Source: Rhodococcus koreensis (lineage in GTDB: Bacteria; Actinomycetota; Actinomycetes; Mycobacteriales; Mycobacteriaceae). From it: 64,000 nucleotides of DNA. The position numbers and the translations under genes were made by a program. The stretch lies in NCBI RefSeq assembly GCF_900105905.1, contig NZ_FNSV01000005.1, positions 1,488,001 to 1,552,000 on the forward strand, given 5' to 3'. Below, piece by piece: positions 1-14,202 of this stretch. How positions within the stretch are numbered: position 1 is the first letter of the stretch; each line of letters starts with the position of its first letter. A model generated the notes under the pieces. That model saw only the letters and a program-made list of their open reading frames with translations, was not told the origin of the DNA and did not search any database.

Positions 1-164
1 CCGCCGTACGGCGAATCGTCGACCGCCTTGTGGACGTCGTGCGTCCAATCCCGCAGATCGTGCACCTCGACCGAGATGAGGCCCTTGTCGATGGCCTTGC
101 CGAGCAACGCCGCGCGAAGCGGTTCGAGGTATTCGGGAAAGATGGTGACCACGTCGAGGCGCAT
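1..164 (-). CDS. trmD: tRNA (guanine-N1)-methyltransferase TrmD, N-terminal part (cut by window edge)
   Basis: TrmD methylates G37 of tRNAs next to the anticodon and so prevents frameshifting. Only the first 54 codons lie in the window. The protein starts MRLDVVTIFPEYLEPLR, the typical TrmD opening with the VxIFPE motif, and the segment ends in DDSPYGG, the beginning of the glycine-rich SAM-binding knot region. The ATG lies 10 bp after the rimM stop, so the gene is the last visible member of the rpsP-KH-rimM-trmD operon, an order common in actinobacteria. The catalytic C-terminal half is outside the window. Confidence 0.93.
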   Translation of the reverse strand, partial: MRLDVVTIFPEYLEPLRAALLGKAIDKGLISVEVHDLRDWTHDVHKAVDDSPYG

Positions 165-174
165 GCCTACCGAC

Positions 175-726
175 TCACTTCCCGTCGGCGGATTCACCGA
201 AGTCGGGATCGAGCAGCCCTTCCGGCGGATCGATCAGGACGACGCCGTCGGCCACGGACACCGACGTGACGATCGCGGCCACGAACGGGACCAGAAGTTC
301 GCCGGACTGTTCACCGGATCGACGGATCGAGAGCAATTCGCCTGCTGCGGAATGCAATACCTCGATGACGGTACCCACCTCGGTGCCGTCCGCGAGGCGC
401 ACCGACAGTCCCTCGAGTTCGTGATCGTAGAACTCGTCGGGGTCGTCGGAGGGCACGAGTTCGGCGCTGTCGATGACGAACAACGTGCCCCGCAGGGCAT
501 CCGCGGCGGTGCGATCCGGGACGCCCTCGAGGCGCAGCAGAAGCCGCCCGGAATGCTCCCGGGCGGCTTCCACCGTGTACGTGTTCACAGTCTGCTCGCG
601 CGGCTTGTGTCCCCGCAGCACGGCACCCACGGCGAATCGATCCTCGGGTTCGTCGGTGCGAACCTCGACCACGATCTCACCCTTGATGCCGTGCGACTTG
701 GCGACACGGCCGATCACGAGCTCCAC
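175..726 (-). CDS. rimM: 16S rRNA processing protein RimM
   Basis: RimM binds ribosomal protein S19 and helps mature the 30S head domain. The 183-residue protein opens [17 protein letters not shown], the family N-terminus (beta-barrel domain), and has a C-terminal PRC-barrel around residues 95-175 ([13 protein letters not shown], then LLVPFV and DPPEGLLD). I placed the start at the GTG at 726, because upstream codons in the same frame run into the KH gene and do not resemble the family. It sits 13 bp after the KH-protein stop and 10 bp before trmD, in a translation-related operon. Confidence 0.94.
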   Translation of the reverse strand: MELVIGRVAKSHGIKGEIVVEVRTDEPEDRFAVGAVLRGHKPREQTVNTYTVEAAREHSGRLLLRLEGVPDRTAADALRGTLFVIDSAELVPSDDPDEFYDHELEGLSVRLADGTEVGTVIEVLHSAAGELLSIRRSGEQSGELLVPFVAAIVTSVSVADGVVLIDPPEGLLDPDFGESADGK

Positions 727-739
727 TGTTGTAAGGCCT

Positions 740-982
740 CTACTGGTCGGTGTCGACGACGTCGACACGGATCCCGCGGCCACCGATACCGGAGACCAGC
801 GTGCGCAGAGCGGTCGCGGTGCGACCACCGCGGCCGATGACCTTGCCGAGATCGTCAGGGTTGACGTGCACCTCGACAGTGCGCCCCCGACGCCCGGTGA
901 TCAGCTCGACACGAACGTCGTCGGGGTTGGCGACGATGCCACGAACGAGGTGCTCCACGGCATCGGCGACGACGGCACTCAC
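740..982 (-). CDS. KH-domain RNA-binding protein (KhpA-like)
   Basis: This is an 80-residue protein consisting of one KH domain. The RNA-binding GxxG loop is visible in [18 protein letters not shown] near residues 44-61. It resembles H37Rv Rv2908c and the KhpA family, small RNA-binding proteins encoded between rpsP and rimM. The GTG start overlaps the rpsP stop by 4 bp (GTGA), which indicates translational coupling. KhpA proteins elsewhere pair with KhpB/Jag and affect cell elongation; whether that holds here cannot be seen from sequence. Confidence 0.9.
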   Translation of the reverse strand: MSAVVADAVEHLVRGIVANPDDVRVELITGRRGRTVEVHVNPDDLGKVIGRGGRTATALRTLVSGIGGRGIRVDVVDTDQ

Positions 983-1428
983 TTGTCAGCAGCCTCGGAC
1001 TCTGCAGCTGCCTCGGCGGGAGCGTCGGCGTCCTCGGCCTTCGCCTTCTTCTTCTTGGGCGTGATGGCCTCGCCGACGGGCTCGTTCTCGGCCTGCGCGA
1101 GCGCAGCCTGGAACAGCTCCAGCTTGGACGGCTTGGCTTCCTTGACGCGGAGGGTGCCCTCGGCGCCCGGCAGGCCCTTGAACTTCTGCCAGTCACCGGT
1201 GATCTTGAGGATGGCCTCGACGGGCTCGGTGGGCTGGGCGCCGACGCCGAGCCAGTACTGCGCGCGCTCGGAATCGACCTCGATCAGCGAGGGCTCTTCC
1301 TTGGGGTGGTACTTGCCGATGGTCTCGATTGCACGGCCGTTGCGGCGGGTGCGGGAGTCGGCGACGACGATGCGGTACTGCGGGTTCCGGATCTTGCCGA
1401 GCCGGGTGAGCTTGATCTTGACAGCCAC
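979..1428 (-). CDS. rpsP: 30S ribosomal protein S16
   Basis: S16 is a primary 16S rRNA-binding protein of the small subunit. The N-terminal ~85 residues are the S16 core ([20 protein letters not shown], then [11 protein letters not shown]). The 149-residue product is much longer than the 82 residues of E. coli S16, because of a C-terminal tail with KKKK at about residues 124-127 followed by an Ala/Glu-rich stretch; such tails are usual in actinobacteria. The GTG start is preceded by AAGGAG about 10 nt upstream. It is the first gene of the rpsP-KH-rimM-trmD operon. Confidence 0.96.
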   Translation of the reverse strand: MAVKIKLTRLGKIRNPQYRIVVADSRTRRNGRAIETIGKYHPKEEPSLIEVDSERAQYWLGVGAQPTEPVEAILKITGDWQKFKGLPGAEGTLRVKEAKPSKLELFQAALAQAENEPVGEAITPKKKKAKAEDADAPAEAAAESEAADK

Positions 1429-1607
1429 TGCTGTACTTCTCCTTCAGTGCGCACACGAATGTGCCCACGTGTCACGTGCAATTCGGCGACGCGCAGGAAT
1501 AGCGCGCCCGGTTTTGCCTCTAATCTGTGACCGCCGCGCGGTGCGTAACCGGATGCGACGAACAGCGGTTCATTCTGCCAGACGAACCCCGTCCGGGGGA
1601 AACCAGG
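1429..1607 (-). promoter_or_regulatory. Upstream region of the rpsP operon
   Basis: A 179-bp non-coding stretch between the amidohydrolase stop and rpsP. The rpsP Shine-Dalgarno (AAGGAG) lies close to the GTG. A possible -10 element (CAGAAT on the minus strand, about 1572-1577) lies about 145 bp upstream, without a convincing -35. I see no terminator hairpin with a U-tract, so read-through from the upstream genes is possible. Confidence 0.3.
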
Positions 1608-2693
1608 TCACCGGGTCTTGACGACGACGCCCCGCAACACCACGACGTCGGGCGCGGCGAGGGTGTCGCTGCTCGCGCGCGGGTCGTTCCGGAAGACCAG
1701 CAGATCCGCGGGCGCACCCGCTTCGACACCCGGATGCCCCAACCACGCGCGCGCATCCCAGCACGCGGCGCCGAGTGCTTCGGACGGGGTCAGCCCGACC
1801 GCCTTCAGTTCCTCGACTTCGTCGGCGATGCGTCCGTGGACGATGGATCCGCCCGCGTCGGTGCCTGCGTAGATCGGGATCCCCGCATCGTGCGCGGCGC
1901 CGATCGTGTCCTTCACCCGTGAGTGCAGGTCGCGCATGTGCGCGGCGTAGACCGGGAACCGCGAGGCGGACTCGGCGATATCCGGGAACGTCGCGATGTT
2001 GATCAGCGTCGGGACGAGCGCGGTCCCGTGCGAGACCATCAGCTCGATCGTCTCGTCGGTCAGCCCGGTGCCGTGCTCGATGCAGTCGATCCCGGCGTTG
2101 ATCAGGCCCGGGAGCGCATCCTCCGCGAAGACGTGCGCGGTGACGCGAGCCCCTTCGCGGTGCGCCGCCGCAATCGCCTCGACCAGGATGTCGTCGCTCC
2201 ACAACGGCGCCAGGTCGCCCGCGGAGCGGTCGATCCAGTCGCCGACGAGCTTGACCCACCCGTCGCCGGCCCGGGCCTGGCGCACCACCTCGTCCGGCAG
2301 CTGCGACTCGTCCTCGAGATCGACCGGCAGTCCGCGGATGTATCGCTTGGGGGCGGCGATGTGCTGCCCGGCGCGGACGATCCTCGGCAGGTCGGGGCGG
2401 TCGTCGACGAAGCGGGTGTCGACCGGCGAACCGGCGTCGCGAATCAGCAGGACACCGCAGTCGCGCTCGGTCTCCGCCTGCGTGATCAACCCCTCGACGC
2501 TCTCACCACCACCGCCGCCGAACCGGATGCCGACGTGGCAGTGGGCGTCGACGAGACCGGGAACGATCCACCCAGACTCGCAGACAGTATCGGCGCCGGG
2601 AATCGGCTCCGTCGAGATCACACCGCTGTCGACCCAGAACTCGACCGGCTGTTCGTCGGGCAGACCGGTGCCCCGGAAATGCAGTGCAGCCAT
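1608..2693 (-). CDS. Amidohydrolase family protein (imidazolonepropionase-like)
   Basis: A 361-residue metal-dependent hydrolase of the amidohydrolase superfamily, probably cytoplasmic. The metal-ligand motifs appear in the expected order: VDAHCH (the HxH pair, about residues 49-54), GWVKLVGD (the region of the bridging lysine), VTAHVFAE, CIEHGT and GTDAGGS (the final Asp). The family cleaves C-N or related bonds in cyclic or amide substrates; the substrate is unknown. Its position next to ffh matches H37Rv Rv2915c. Its ATG is 3 bp beyond the ffh stop, so it is probably co-transcribed with ffh, with no obvious functional link. Confidence 0.86.
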   Translation of the reverse strand: MAALHFRGTGLPDEQPVEFWVDSGVISTEPIPGADTVCESGWIVPGLVDAHCHVGIRFGGGGGESVEGLITQAETERDCGVLLIRDAGSPVDTRFVDDRPDLPRIVRAGQHIAAPKRYIRGLPVDLEDESQLPDEVVRQARAGDGWVKLVGDWIDRSAGDLAPLWSDDILVEAIAAAHREGARVTAHVFAEDALPGLINAGIDCIEHGTGLTDETIELMVSHGTALVPTLINIATFPDIAESASRFPVYAAHMRDLHSRVKDTIGAAHDAGIPIYAGTDAGGSIVHGRIADEVEELKAVGLTPSEALGAACWDARAWLGHPGVEAGAPADLLVFRNDPRASSDTLAAPDVVVLRGVVVKTR

Positions 2694-2696
2694 CGG

Positions 2697-4283
2697 CTAC
2701 TTCTTCGGCAGCTTCAGCTGGGACAGGTCGATGCCCTCCAGTCCGGGCGGCAACTCGTCGAGGCCCTTAGGCATGTTCGACAGGTCGGGCATCCCCGCGG
2801 GGAGACCTCCGGGCGGCATACCCGGGAACCCGCCGGGCAGGCCACCGGGGAATCCTCCGCGCACCTTCGGCGGCGTCGGCCCCTTGCCGCCCTTCTTGCC
2901 CTTCTTGCCCTTCTTGCTGCGCTGCGGCTTGCGGGCACCCGGCATGCCCATGCGCCCGGCCATCGCGGCCATCATCTTGCGGGCCTCGAAGAAGCGGTCC
3001 ACGAGCTGATTGACGTCGGAGACCTTCACGCCGGAACCGTTGGCGATCCGCAGGCGGCGGGACGCGTTGATGATCTTCGGGTCGTCGCGCTCGGCGGGAG
3101 TCATACCGCGGATGATCGCCTGCACCCGGTCGAGCTGCTTCTCGTCGACGTTTGCCAGAGCGTCCTTCATCTGCCCCGCACCCGGGAGCATGCCCAGGAG
3201 GTTGCCGATGGGACCCATCTTGCGGACGGCCATCATCTGCTCGAGGAAGTCTTCGAGGGTCAGCTGGCCGGAGCCGATCTTCTGCGCGGTGGCCTCGGCC
3301 TGCTTCTGGTCGAAGACCTGCTCCGCCTGCTCGATGAGGCTGAGCACGTCACCCATGCCGAGGATGCGGCTGGCCATGCGGTCGGGGTGGAAGACGTCGA
3401 AGTCTTCGAGCTTCTCACCCGTGGACGCGAACAGGATGGGCTGCCCGGTGACCTCGCGGACGCTGAGCGCGGCGCCACCGCGGGCGTCGCCGTCGAGCTT
3501 CGTGAGCACGACACCGGTGAATCCGACACCTTCGCGGAACGCCTCGGCGGTGCTGACCGCGTCCTGACCGATCATTGCGTCGAGAACGAAGATCGTCTCG
3601 TCGGGGTTCACGGCGTCGCGGATCCCCGCGGCCTGCGCCATCAGGTCGGCGTCGATACCCAGGCGACCCGCGGTGTCGACGATGACCACGTCGAACTGCT
3701 TGGTGCGGGCTTCCTCGACACCGGCCCGGGCCACCTCGACCGGGTCGGCCGCAGTGATGCCCAGCTCGTTGTCGCCGCCGCCGATGGACGTGCCGGGGTG
3801 CGGCGCGAACACCGTGGCGCCCGCGCGCTCACCGACGATCTGGAGCTGGGTGACGGCGCCGGGACGCTGCAGGTCGCAGGCGACGAGCAGCGGGGTGTGC
3901 CCCTGGTCGCGCAGCCACTTCGCGAGCTTGCCCGCGAGGGTGGTCTTACCGGAACCCTGCAGACCGGCGAGCATGATGACCGTCGGCGGTGTCTTGGCGA
4001 ACACCAGCCGGCGGGTCTCGCCACCGAGGATCCCGACGAGTTCCTCGTTGACGATCTTGACGACCTGCTGCGCCGGGTTCAGCGCCGCCGAGACCTCGAC
4101 GCCCTTGGCGCGTTCCTTGATCTTGGCGATGAACGAGCGGACGACGGGCAGCGCGACGTCTGCCTCGAGCAGGGCCAACCGGATCTCACGGCAGGTGGCA
4201 TCGATGTCGGCTCCGGAAAGGCGACCCTTGCCACGCAGATCCTTGAGGGCTCCGGTCAACCTGTCGGAAAGGGATTCGAACAC
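2697..4283 (-). CDS. ffh: Signal recognition particle protein Ffh (SRP54)
   Basis: Ffh is the SRP GTPase that binds signal sequences and 4.5S RNA and delivers nascent chains to FtsY, also encoded in this window. Visible: the N domain, P-loop GLQGSGKTT near residues 107-115, DTAGR, TKLDGDARGG, and a Met-rich M domain. After the M domain comes a long tail: a Lys/Gly run, then a Gly/Pro/Met-rich stretch of about 45 residues. I chose the GTG at 4283 (product starts VFESLSDRLTGAL, 528 residues), because AGGAG lies 8 nt upstream and homologues begin there; an upstream ATG at 4304 would add 7 residues. Confidence 0.96.
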   Translation of the reverse strand: MFESLSDRLTGALKDLRGKGRLSGADIDATCREIRLALLEADVALPVVRSFIAKIKERAKGVEVSAALNPAQQVVKIVNEELVGILGGETRRLVFAKTPPTVIMLAGLQGSGKTTLAGKLAKWLRDQGHTPLLVACDLQRPGAVTQLQIVGERAGATVFAPHPGTSIGGGDNELGITAADPVEVARAGVEEARTKQFDVVIVDTAGRLGIDADLMAQAAGIRDAVNPDETIFVLDAMIGQDAVSTAEAFREGVGFTGVVLTKLDGDARGGAALSVREVTGQPILFASTGEKLEDFDVFHPDRMASRILGMGDVLSLIEQAEQVFDQKQAEATAQKIGSGQLTLEDFLEQMMAVRKMGPIGNLLGMLPGAGQMKDALANVDEKQLDRVQAIIRGMTPAERDDPKIINASRRLRIANGSGVKVSDVNQLVDRFFEARKMMAAMAGRMGMPGARKPQRSKKGKKGKKGGKGPTPPKVRGGFPGGLPGGFPGMPPGGLPAGMPDLSNMPKGLDELPPGLEGIDLSQLKLPKK

Positions 4284-4359
4284 CGAGTGCGCTCCTGAAG
4301 TCATACGAGTGTGCGGTGGATATTCTCGGGCACCAGCCTAGCCGCTCACGTCCGGTCGT

Positions 4360-8612
<4,253 letters not shown>

Positions 8613-8703
8613 CTTGAGCCTCCTCCTTCTCTGCCCAGCCGGTTGCGGCTGACGACCTGAGAAGAAGGGTGCTCAGTTGGTGTTTCGGCTGTGCCACTGC
8701 ACT

Positions 8704-8751
8704 GTTTCGCGCGCGTGAACGCATTGGCCTATTTTGTTGCGTACACGTTTC
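8704..8751 (-). promoter_or_regulatory. Two candidate GlnR-type boxes upstream of amtB
   Basis: On the minus strand two half-site pairs follow the GnnAC-n6-GnnAC architecture of actinobacterial GlnR operators. Distal pair (8736-8751): GAAAC, 6 nt, GCAAC, both half-sites matching. Proximal pair (8704-8719): TTCAC, 6 nt, GAAAC, with one deviation. The pairs start 32 bp apart, about three helical turns. The position, 92-140 bp before the amtB start, and the gene set both fit nitrogen control. Confidence 0.55.
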
Positions 8752-8776
8752 GCCAGGCGATTTGCAGTCGGTTTCA

Positions 8777-8799
8777 GGTCCCCGGAGCCGTCCGGGACC
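8777..8799 (-). terminator. Possible terminator hairpin after ftsY
   Basis: A 9-bp stem (arms 8777-8786, one bulged C, and 8791-8799) with a GCCG loop, 24-46 nt after the ftsY stop. No U-tract follows, so termination efficiency is uncertain. Confidence 0.45.
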
Positions 8800-8822
8800 C
8801 CGAGAAGACCGCGGGATCCCCG

Positions 8823-10229
8823 CTAACCGAGCAACGCGTCGACGAAGGCTCCCGGCTCGAACGGCGCCAGATCGTCGGCACCCTCACCGAGTCCGACGAG
8901 CTTCACCGGGACCCCGAGTTCGTGCTGAACCTGGAACACGATGCCGCCCTTGGCGGTGCCGTCGAGCTTGGTGAGCACGACACCGGTGATGTCGACGACC
9001 TCGGCGAACACCCGCGCCTGCGCCAGGCCGTTCTGGCCGATGGTCGCGTCGAGGACCAGGAGGACGTCGTCGACCGACGCCTTCTTCTCGATGACCCGCT
9101 TGACCTTGCCGAGCTCGTCCATCAGGCCCGTCTTGGTGTGCAGCCTGCCCGCGGTGTCGATCAACACGACATCGACGCCGTTGTCGATCCCCTTGGCCAC
9201 CGCGTCGAACGCGACGGCCGCCGGATCCGCGGCTTCCTTCCCGCGCACCACTTCGGCGCCGACCCGTTCGGCCCACGTCTGCAACTGGTCCGCGGCGGCC
9301 GCACGGAACGTGTCGGCGGCGCCCAGCAGGACGCGCCTGCCGTCGGCCACGAGAACACGTGCGAGCTTGCCCGTGGTGGTGGTCTTGCCGGTGCCGTTCA
9401 CGCCGACGACGAGCAGGACCGCCGGGTGGTCGTCGTGTGGAAGGGCGCGGATGGAGCGGTCGAGTTCCGGACGGAGTTCGGAGACCAGGACCTCGCGAAG
9501 CAGTGCGCGAGCGTCGGCCTCGGTGCGAACGCTGCGCGACGCCATCTGCTCACGCAGCGAAGTGACGATCTTCGTGGTGGTCGCCGAGCCGAGGTCGGCG
9601 ATGAGGAGCGTGTCCTCCACCTCTTCCCAGGAGTCCTCGTCGAGGTCACCGCCGCCGAGCAGTCCCAGGAGGCTCTTGCCCACCGCGGACTGCGAACGGG
9701 ACAGACGCCCACGCAGACGGTCGAGGCGGCCTTCGGTGGGAGCGATGACGTCGAGCGCGGGTGCCGCGGGAGCCGGTTCGGGCTCGGGCGTGGGCGCGAC
9801 CTCGGGTTCCGGTTCGACCTCCGGGGAGACCACCGGTTCGTACGTGACCGGCTCCGGCGGGGCAGTCGGCTTCTGGGGTTCCTTTTCGGGTGCCTTCTCC
9901 GGTGCGGGGGCCTTCTCCGGCTCCGGAGGCGCCACGACCTCCGGTTCGGGGGTGATCGTGGGTTCCGGCACCGGTTCGGGCAGCACCGGCTCCGGCACCA
10001 CCTCGCGGGGCGGCGCCGTCGCCGTCGACCCTTGGCTGAAGTTGAAGCCGCCGTCGGCGCGGTAACTGCCCGAACGGTCCTTCTCCGCCGTGGTGACCTG
10101 CGGGGTGTCCGGCGCCTTGAGGGAGATCCGGCGACGCCGATACAGCAGGGACCCGACGACGAGAACGACGAGAAGTACGGCCAGTGCGGCCGCGATGGCA
10201 ATCCAAGCTCCGGTAGTCACGCCGCCCAT
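8823..10229 (-). CDS. ftsY: Signal recognition particle receptor FtsY
   Basis: FtsY is the membrane-associated SRP receptor GTPase that docks Ffh-ribosome complexes at the translocon. The 468-residue protein has an N-terminal hydrophobic segment (about residues 7-28), a basic RRRR stop, a long Pro/Glu/Val-rich acidic linker (about 60-165), and then the NG domain with P-loop GVNGTGKTTTTGKLA, DTAGRL and TKLDGTAKGG. A genuine N-terminal TM segment is typical of actinobacterial FtsY and unlike E. coli. It is downstream of smc on the same strand; smc-ftsY linkage is widespread. Confidence 0.96.
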   Translation of the reverse strand: MGGVTTGAWIAIAAALAVLLVVLVVGSLLYRRRRISLKAPDTPQVTTAEKDRSGSYRADGGFNFSQGSTATAPPREVVPEPVLPEPVPEPTITPEPEVVAPPEPEKAPAPEKAPEKEPQKPTAPPEPVTYEPVVSPEVEPEPEVAPTPEPEPAPAAPALDVIAPTEGRLDRLRGRLSRSQSAVGKSLLGLLGGGDLDEDSWEEVEDTLLIADLGSATTTKIVTSLREQMASRSVRTEADARALLREVLVSELRPELDRSIRALPHDDHPAVLLVVGVNGTGKTTTTGKLARVLVADGRRVLLGAADTFRAAAADQLQTWAERVGAEVVRGKEAADPAAVAFDAVAKGIDNGVDVVLIDTAGRLHTKTGLMDELGKVKRVIEKKASVDDVLLVLDATIGQNGLAQARVFAEVVDITGVVLTKLDGTAKGGIVFQVQHELGVPVKLVGLGEGADDLAPFEPGAFVDALLG

Positions 10230-10295
10230 TGTTTCAGGCTCCGGATTCCGTCGCGCACTGCCTCGCCGGGCGCAGGGTCCCCGTCGGTGCCGGAA

Positions 10296-13200
10296 TCAGG
10301 CGTCTGCGGCCACCATGTCCTGGCCACGGAGCCGCTGGGAGATGACGGTGGTGATGCCGTCGCCGCGCATACTGACGCCGTACAGCGCGTCGGCCACCTC
10401 CATCGTCGGCTTCTGGTGGGTGATGACGATCAGCTGGGACTTCTCCCGCAGCTGCTCGAACAATCCGATGAGGCGACGCAGGTTGGTGTCGTCCAGCGCG
10501 GCTTCCACCTCGTCCATCACATAGAAGGGAGACGGCCTGGCGCGGAAGATCGCCACGAGCATCGCCACGGCCGTGAGCGATTTCTCACCGCCGGAGAGCA
10601 ACGACAGCCGCTTGACCTTCTTGCCGGGCGGCCGGGCCTCCACCTCGATGCCGGTCGTCAGCATGTCGGACGGGTCGGTGAGCACCAGCCTGCCCTCGCC
10701 GCCGGGGAACAGTTTCGCGAAGACCTGGACGAATTCGCGTTCGACGTCCGCATAGGCCTCGGTGAACACCTGCAGAATGCGGGCATCGACGTCGGCGACG
10801 ACACCGAGGAGGTCCTTGCGGGCGGTCTTCACGTCCTCGAGCTGTGTCGAGAGGAAGTTGTAGCGCTCCTCGAGCGCGGCGAACTCCTCGAGCGCCAGCG
10901 GGTTGACCTTCCCGAGCGTCGCCAGGTCCTTCTCGGCACGTTTGGCGCGACGTTCCTGCGTGGTTCGGTCGTACGGAACCGGTGCGGGCATCGTGACCTG
11001 TTCGCCGCGCTCCTTCGCCTGCTCGTACTCCTCCATCTCGAGTGCGGACGGCGGCAGCGCGACATCGGGACCGTATTCGGCGATCAGATCGTCCAGGCCG
11101 ATCCCGTGCTGGTCGAGGATCGCCTCCTCGAGTTGTTCGATGCGCAGTGCGGCCTGGGCGCGGGCCACCTCGTCGCGGTGCACGGCGTCGGTGAGCGACG
11201 CCAGCTGTCCGGCCAGCTGACGCACCCTCTCCTTCACCTGTTCGAGTTGGGTCGTCCGCTCGGTGCGGGCCCGGGCGAGTTCGTCCCGGTGTGCCATCGC
11301 CGAGTCGACGACCTCTCCGAGGTGCTCGGCGACCCGCTGTCCGGACTCGGCGACCGCCGCTGCGACGGCGGCGGCGTTCTGCCGGGCCTTCATCGCGCGT
11401 TCCGCGCGGGCACGCGCGTCGCGTTCCACCTGGGCGGCGCGGCGCAGCGAATCGGCCTTGCCGCGCACGGACTCGGCCCGTTCCTCGGCCGTGCGCACGG
11501 ACAGCCGCGCCTCGACCTCCACGGCCCGCACTTCCGCCAGGGCCGCGGCCGCCATCTCGCGATCGATGCTCGTCGAATCGGAACCACCCGTGTCGGCGCC
11601 GGCGGGCGAGGCGTCCTGTTCCGCCATCCGCAACCGTTCCTCGAGTTCGGCCAGCGCGGTGAGCGTGTCCTCGCGACCGCTCTCGGCCTTGTCCCGCTGC
11701 GCCATGAGTCGATCGGATTCGGCGTGCGCGGCGCGGGCGGCCTGGCCGAGGCGGCCGAGGCGTTCGTAGATGGCCGACATCGCGGCGTCGGACTCGTTCA
11801 GCGCGGCCAGTGCCTGCTCGGCGTTCTCCTGGCGGTCGGCCTGTTCCGCGACGGCACCGGACAGTGCCGCGGACAATTCCTCGGCGCGACGTTCGGCGCG
11901 GGCGAGGTCCTGCACCGAGTTGTCGATGGCGGCCTGGACCTCGAGGGTGCTCGGCTGGCGGTCCGAGCCGCCGCTCATCCAGCCCGCCCCGAGGAGATCA
12001 CCGTCGCGGGTGACGGCACGCACGTCGGGTCTGCGCCGGACGTGTGCGACGGCGTCGTCGAGGGAGTCGACCACGACCACTCCGCCCAGAAGAGCCGCGA
12101 GCCCGGTCCGCAGTTCGGCGGGGCAGTCGATGACGTCGACGGCCCACCGGGCACCGGAATCCAGGTGCCCGCCGTCCGACACGGCCTGATCGGTGCCGAT
12201 GACCAGGGACGCCCGACCGCTGTCCGTCTCCTTCAGCGCACCGACCGCGCCGCGGGCGGCATCGAGGGATTCGGCGACGACGGCGTCCGCGGCGGGGCCC
12301 ATCGCTGCCGCGACGGCACCCTCGTACCCCTTCTCGACGGTGATGAGGCCACCGATCGGTCCCCGGATGCCGTGCGCGCCCCGGTTCTCGACGAGCCAGC
12401 CGGCGCCGTCCTTGCGTTCGAGGCCCATCGACAGCGCGTCGATCCGGGCGCGCAGCGACGCCACTTCCTGCCCGGCGGCGCGTTCTTCGGCCTGGAGTTC
12501 GGTGACGCGTTCGGTGATCAGACGCAGCGCCTCGACGGCACGCTCGTGGTGGGAGTCGAGCCCGAGTTCACCGGCGTCGAGGTCGCCGATCTCGTCCTGG
12601 ACGACCTCGAACTCGGACTGCGCGGCGTCGCCGCGCTGCCGGGCCTCGTCGATCGCGACGGTCAGCCGGGACACTTCGGCGTCGACGGAGTCGGCGCGGG
12701 TGCGCAGCGTGTCGACCTGCCCGGACAGCCGGGCCAGGCCTTCCCGGCGGTCGGCGATCGCCCGCACCGCCGCCATGTGGGCCCGTTCCGCGTCGGCAGC
12801 GGTCTCCTCCCCCAGCGCCAGTTGCTCCTTGGCCGCGTCCAGCGCCGCGCGGGCCATTTCGACGGCTTCGACGAGTTCCATTTCCTCCGCGGCGATCCGG
12901 TCGGCGCGGGTCTCCATCTCGTCCGGATCCTGACCGCGGTTCGCGGACGGCTCGGAGTCGAGGTGGCGCGCCCGCTCGCGGGCGATGCGGATGGTCGCGT
13001 TGACGCGCTCCGCGAGCGCCGACAGCTGGAACCACGTCTGCGCGGCCGCTTCGGCACCCGGTGTGAGCCTCGACAGTTCCTGCTCGTGCCGTCCCAACTC
13101 GAGATTGGCCTCGTCGAGCGCCTCGGTGACCTGGTCGTGCTGTTCGCGGGCGACCTTCTCGTCCTGCGCCTGGTCGGCCAGCTCCTCACGCCGCGTCACC

Positions 13201-13901
13201 AGGTCGTCGGCCGCGAGCCGCAGCTTCGCATCGCGCAGGTCGGCCTGCACGGTCTGCGCGCGGCGCGCCACCTCGGCCTGCCGCCCGAGTGGTTTGAGCT
13301 GGCGCCGCAGTTCCGCCGTGAGGTCGTTCAGGCGCGCCAGGTTGGCCTGCATCGCGTCGAGTTTGCGGACCGCTTTTTCCTTGCGTTTGCGGTGCTTGAG
13401 CACCCCGGCGGCCTCCTCGATGAACGCGCGCCGGTCTTCCGGGCGCGATTCGAGGATGGCGGCGAGGCGCCCCTGCCCGACGATCACGTGCATCTCCCGG
13501 CCGATACCGGAGTCGCTGAGCAGTTCCTGCACGTCCATCAGCCGGCACGAGCTGCCGTTGATCTCGTATTCGCCGGCGCCGTCACGGAACATGCGCCGGG
13601 TGATCGATACCTCGGAGTAGTCGATCGGCAGGGCGCCATCGGAGTTGTCGATGGTCAGCGTCACCTCGGCGCGCCCGAGGGGCGCCCGCCCGGCGGTGCC
13701 GGCGAAGATGACGTCTTCCATCTTGCCACCGCGCAGCGCCTTCGCCCCCTGCTCACCCATGACCCAGGTGAGGGCGTCGACGACGTTGGACTTACCCGAC
13801 CCGTTCGGCCCTACGACACAGGTGATTCCCGGCTCGAATCGCAGAGTCGTTGCGGACGCAAAGGATTTGAATCCCTTCAGCGTCAGACTCTTCAGATGCA
13901 T
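10296..13901 (-). CDS. smc: Chromosome segregation ATPase SMC
   Basis: SMC is the ATPase of the condensin-like complex that organises and segregates the chromosome with ScpA and ScpB (not in this window). The 1201 residues show the family plan: Walker [10 protein letters not shown] (about residues 32-40), a long coiled coil, a hinge around residues 510-640 with glycine-rich turns, a second coiled coil, then the ABC signature LSGGEKSL and Walker [14 protein letters not shown] near the C-terminus. The start [15 protein letters not shown] is the conserved family N-terminus. acyP lies 22 bp upstream and ftsY 66 bp downstream. Confidence 0.97.
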   Translation of the reverse strand: MHLKSLTLKGFKSFASATTLRFEPGITCVVGPNGSGKSNVVDALTWVMGEQGAKALRGGKMEDVIFAGTAGRAPLGRAEVTLTIDNSDGALPIDYSEVSITRRMFRDGAGEYEINGSSCRLMDVQELLSDSGIGREMHVIVGQGRLAAILESRPEDRRAFIEEAAGVLKHRKRKEKAVRKLDAMQANLARLNDLTAELRRQLKPLGRQAEVARRAQTVQADLRDAKLRLAADDLVTRREELADQAQDEKVAREQHDQVTEALDEANLELGRHEQELSRLTPGAEAAAQTWFQLSALAERVNATIRIARERARHLDSEPSANRGQDPDEMETRADRIAAEEMELVEAVEMARAALDAAKEQLALGEETAADAERAHMAAVRAIADRREGLARLSGQVDTLRTRADSVDAEVSRLTVAIDEARQRGDAAQSEFEVVQDEIGDLDAGELGLDSHHERAVEALRLITERVTELQAEERAAGQEVASLRARIDALSMGLERKDGAGWLVENRGAHGIRGPIGGLITVEKGYEGAVAAAMGPAADAVVAESLDAARGAVGALKETDSGRASLVIGTDQAVSDGGHLDSGARWAVDVIDCPAELRTGLAALLGGVVVVDSLDDAVAHVRRRPDVRAVTRDGDLLGAGWMSGGSDRQPSTLEVQAAIDNSVQDLARAERRAEELSAALSGAVAEQADRQENAEQALAALNESDAAMSAIYERLGRLGQAARAAHAESDRLMAQRDKAESGREDTLTALAELEERLRMAEQDASPAGADTGGSDSTSIDREMAAAALAEVRAVEVEARLSVRTAEERAESVRGKADSLRRAAQVERDARARAERAMKARQNAAAVAAAVAESGQRVAEHLGEVVDSAMAHRDELARARTERTTQLEQVKERVRQLAGQLASLTDAVHRDEVARAQAALRIEQLEEAILDQHGIGLDDLIAEYGPDVALPPSALEMEEYEQAKERGEQVTMPAPVPYDRTTQERRAKRAEKDLATLGKVNPLALEEFAALEERYNFLSTQLEDVKTARKDLLGVVADVDARILQVFTEAYADVEREFVQVFAKLFPGGEGRLVLTDPSDMLTTGIEVEARPPGKKVKRLSLLSGGEKSLTAVAMLVAIFRARPSPFYVMDEVEAALDDTNLRRLIGLFEQLREKSQLIVITHQKPTMEVADALYGVSMRGDGITTVISQRLRGQDMVAADA

Positions 13902-13923
13902 GACGGAGAACTTTACCTTCGGT

Positions 13924-14202
13924 TCACCGTTCGACGAACCCGGTGAGGTCGCCGCGGGGGGAATCCCATTGCTCCACGACGAGATCCACCGCGCCCGGCG
14001 TGTCTCCCGACCGCAACAGCGTCAGCAGGGTGTCCAGCTTGTCCCGGGGTCCCTCGGCGATGACGAGTACCCGGCCGTCCTTCTGGTTGGCCGCGTATCC
14101 GACGAGGCCGAGCTCGAGTGCGCGGGCGCGGGTCCACCACCGGAATCCGACGCCCTGCACGTACCCGTGCACCCATGCGGTCATTCTCTCCATGTCCGTC
14201 AC
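13924..14202 (-). CDS. acyP: Acylphosphatase
   Basis: A small (92-residue) cytoplasmic enzyme that hydrolyses acyl phosphates. The anion-binding loop VQGVGFRWW, with its essential Arg, and the catalytic Asn in [11 protein letters not shown] are both visible. The GTG start overlaps the stop of the upstream beta-propeller gene by 4 bp (GTGA); internal ATGs at codons 4 and 7 are alternatives, and homologues often start close to the [11 protein letters not shown] segment. The same acyP-smc-ftsY order occurs in mycobacteria. Confidence 0.93.
   Translation of the reverse strand: MTDMERMTAWVHGYVQGVGFRWWTRARALELGLVGYAANQKDGRVLVIAEGPRDKLDTLLTLLRSGDTPGAVDLVVEQWDSPRGDLTGFVER

Noticed and set aside
1923..4298. 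791-codon plus-strand frame opposite ffh and the amidohydrolase
   Set aside because: Low-complexity Asp/Arg/Val-rich translation and full overlap with well-supported genes; a GC-driven shadow.
8613..8822. AmtR-type operator upstream of amtB
   Set aside because: I looked for the CTAT-n6-ATAG dyad of corynebacterial AmtR and found none; GlnR-like half-sites fit better.
8691..13946. Uninterrupted 1751-codon reading frame on the plus strand opposite ftsY and smc
   Set aside because: It is antisense to two clear genes (FtsY, SMC), its translation is Arg/Gly/Val/His-rich without domain motifs, and high GC leaves such frames open by chance.
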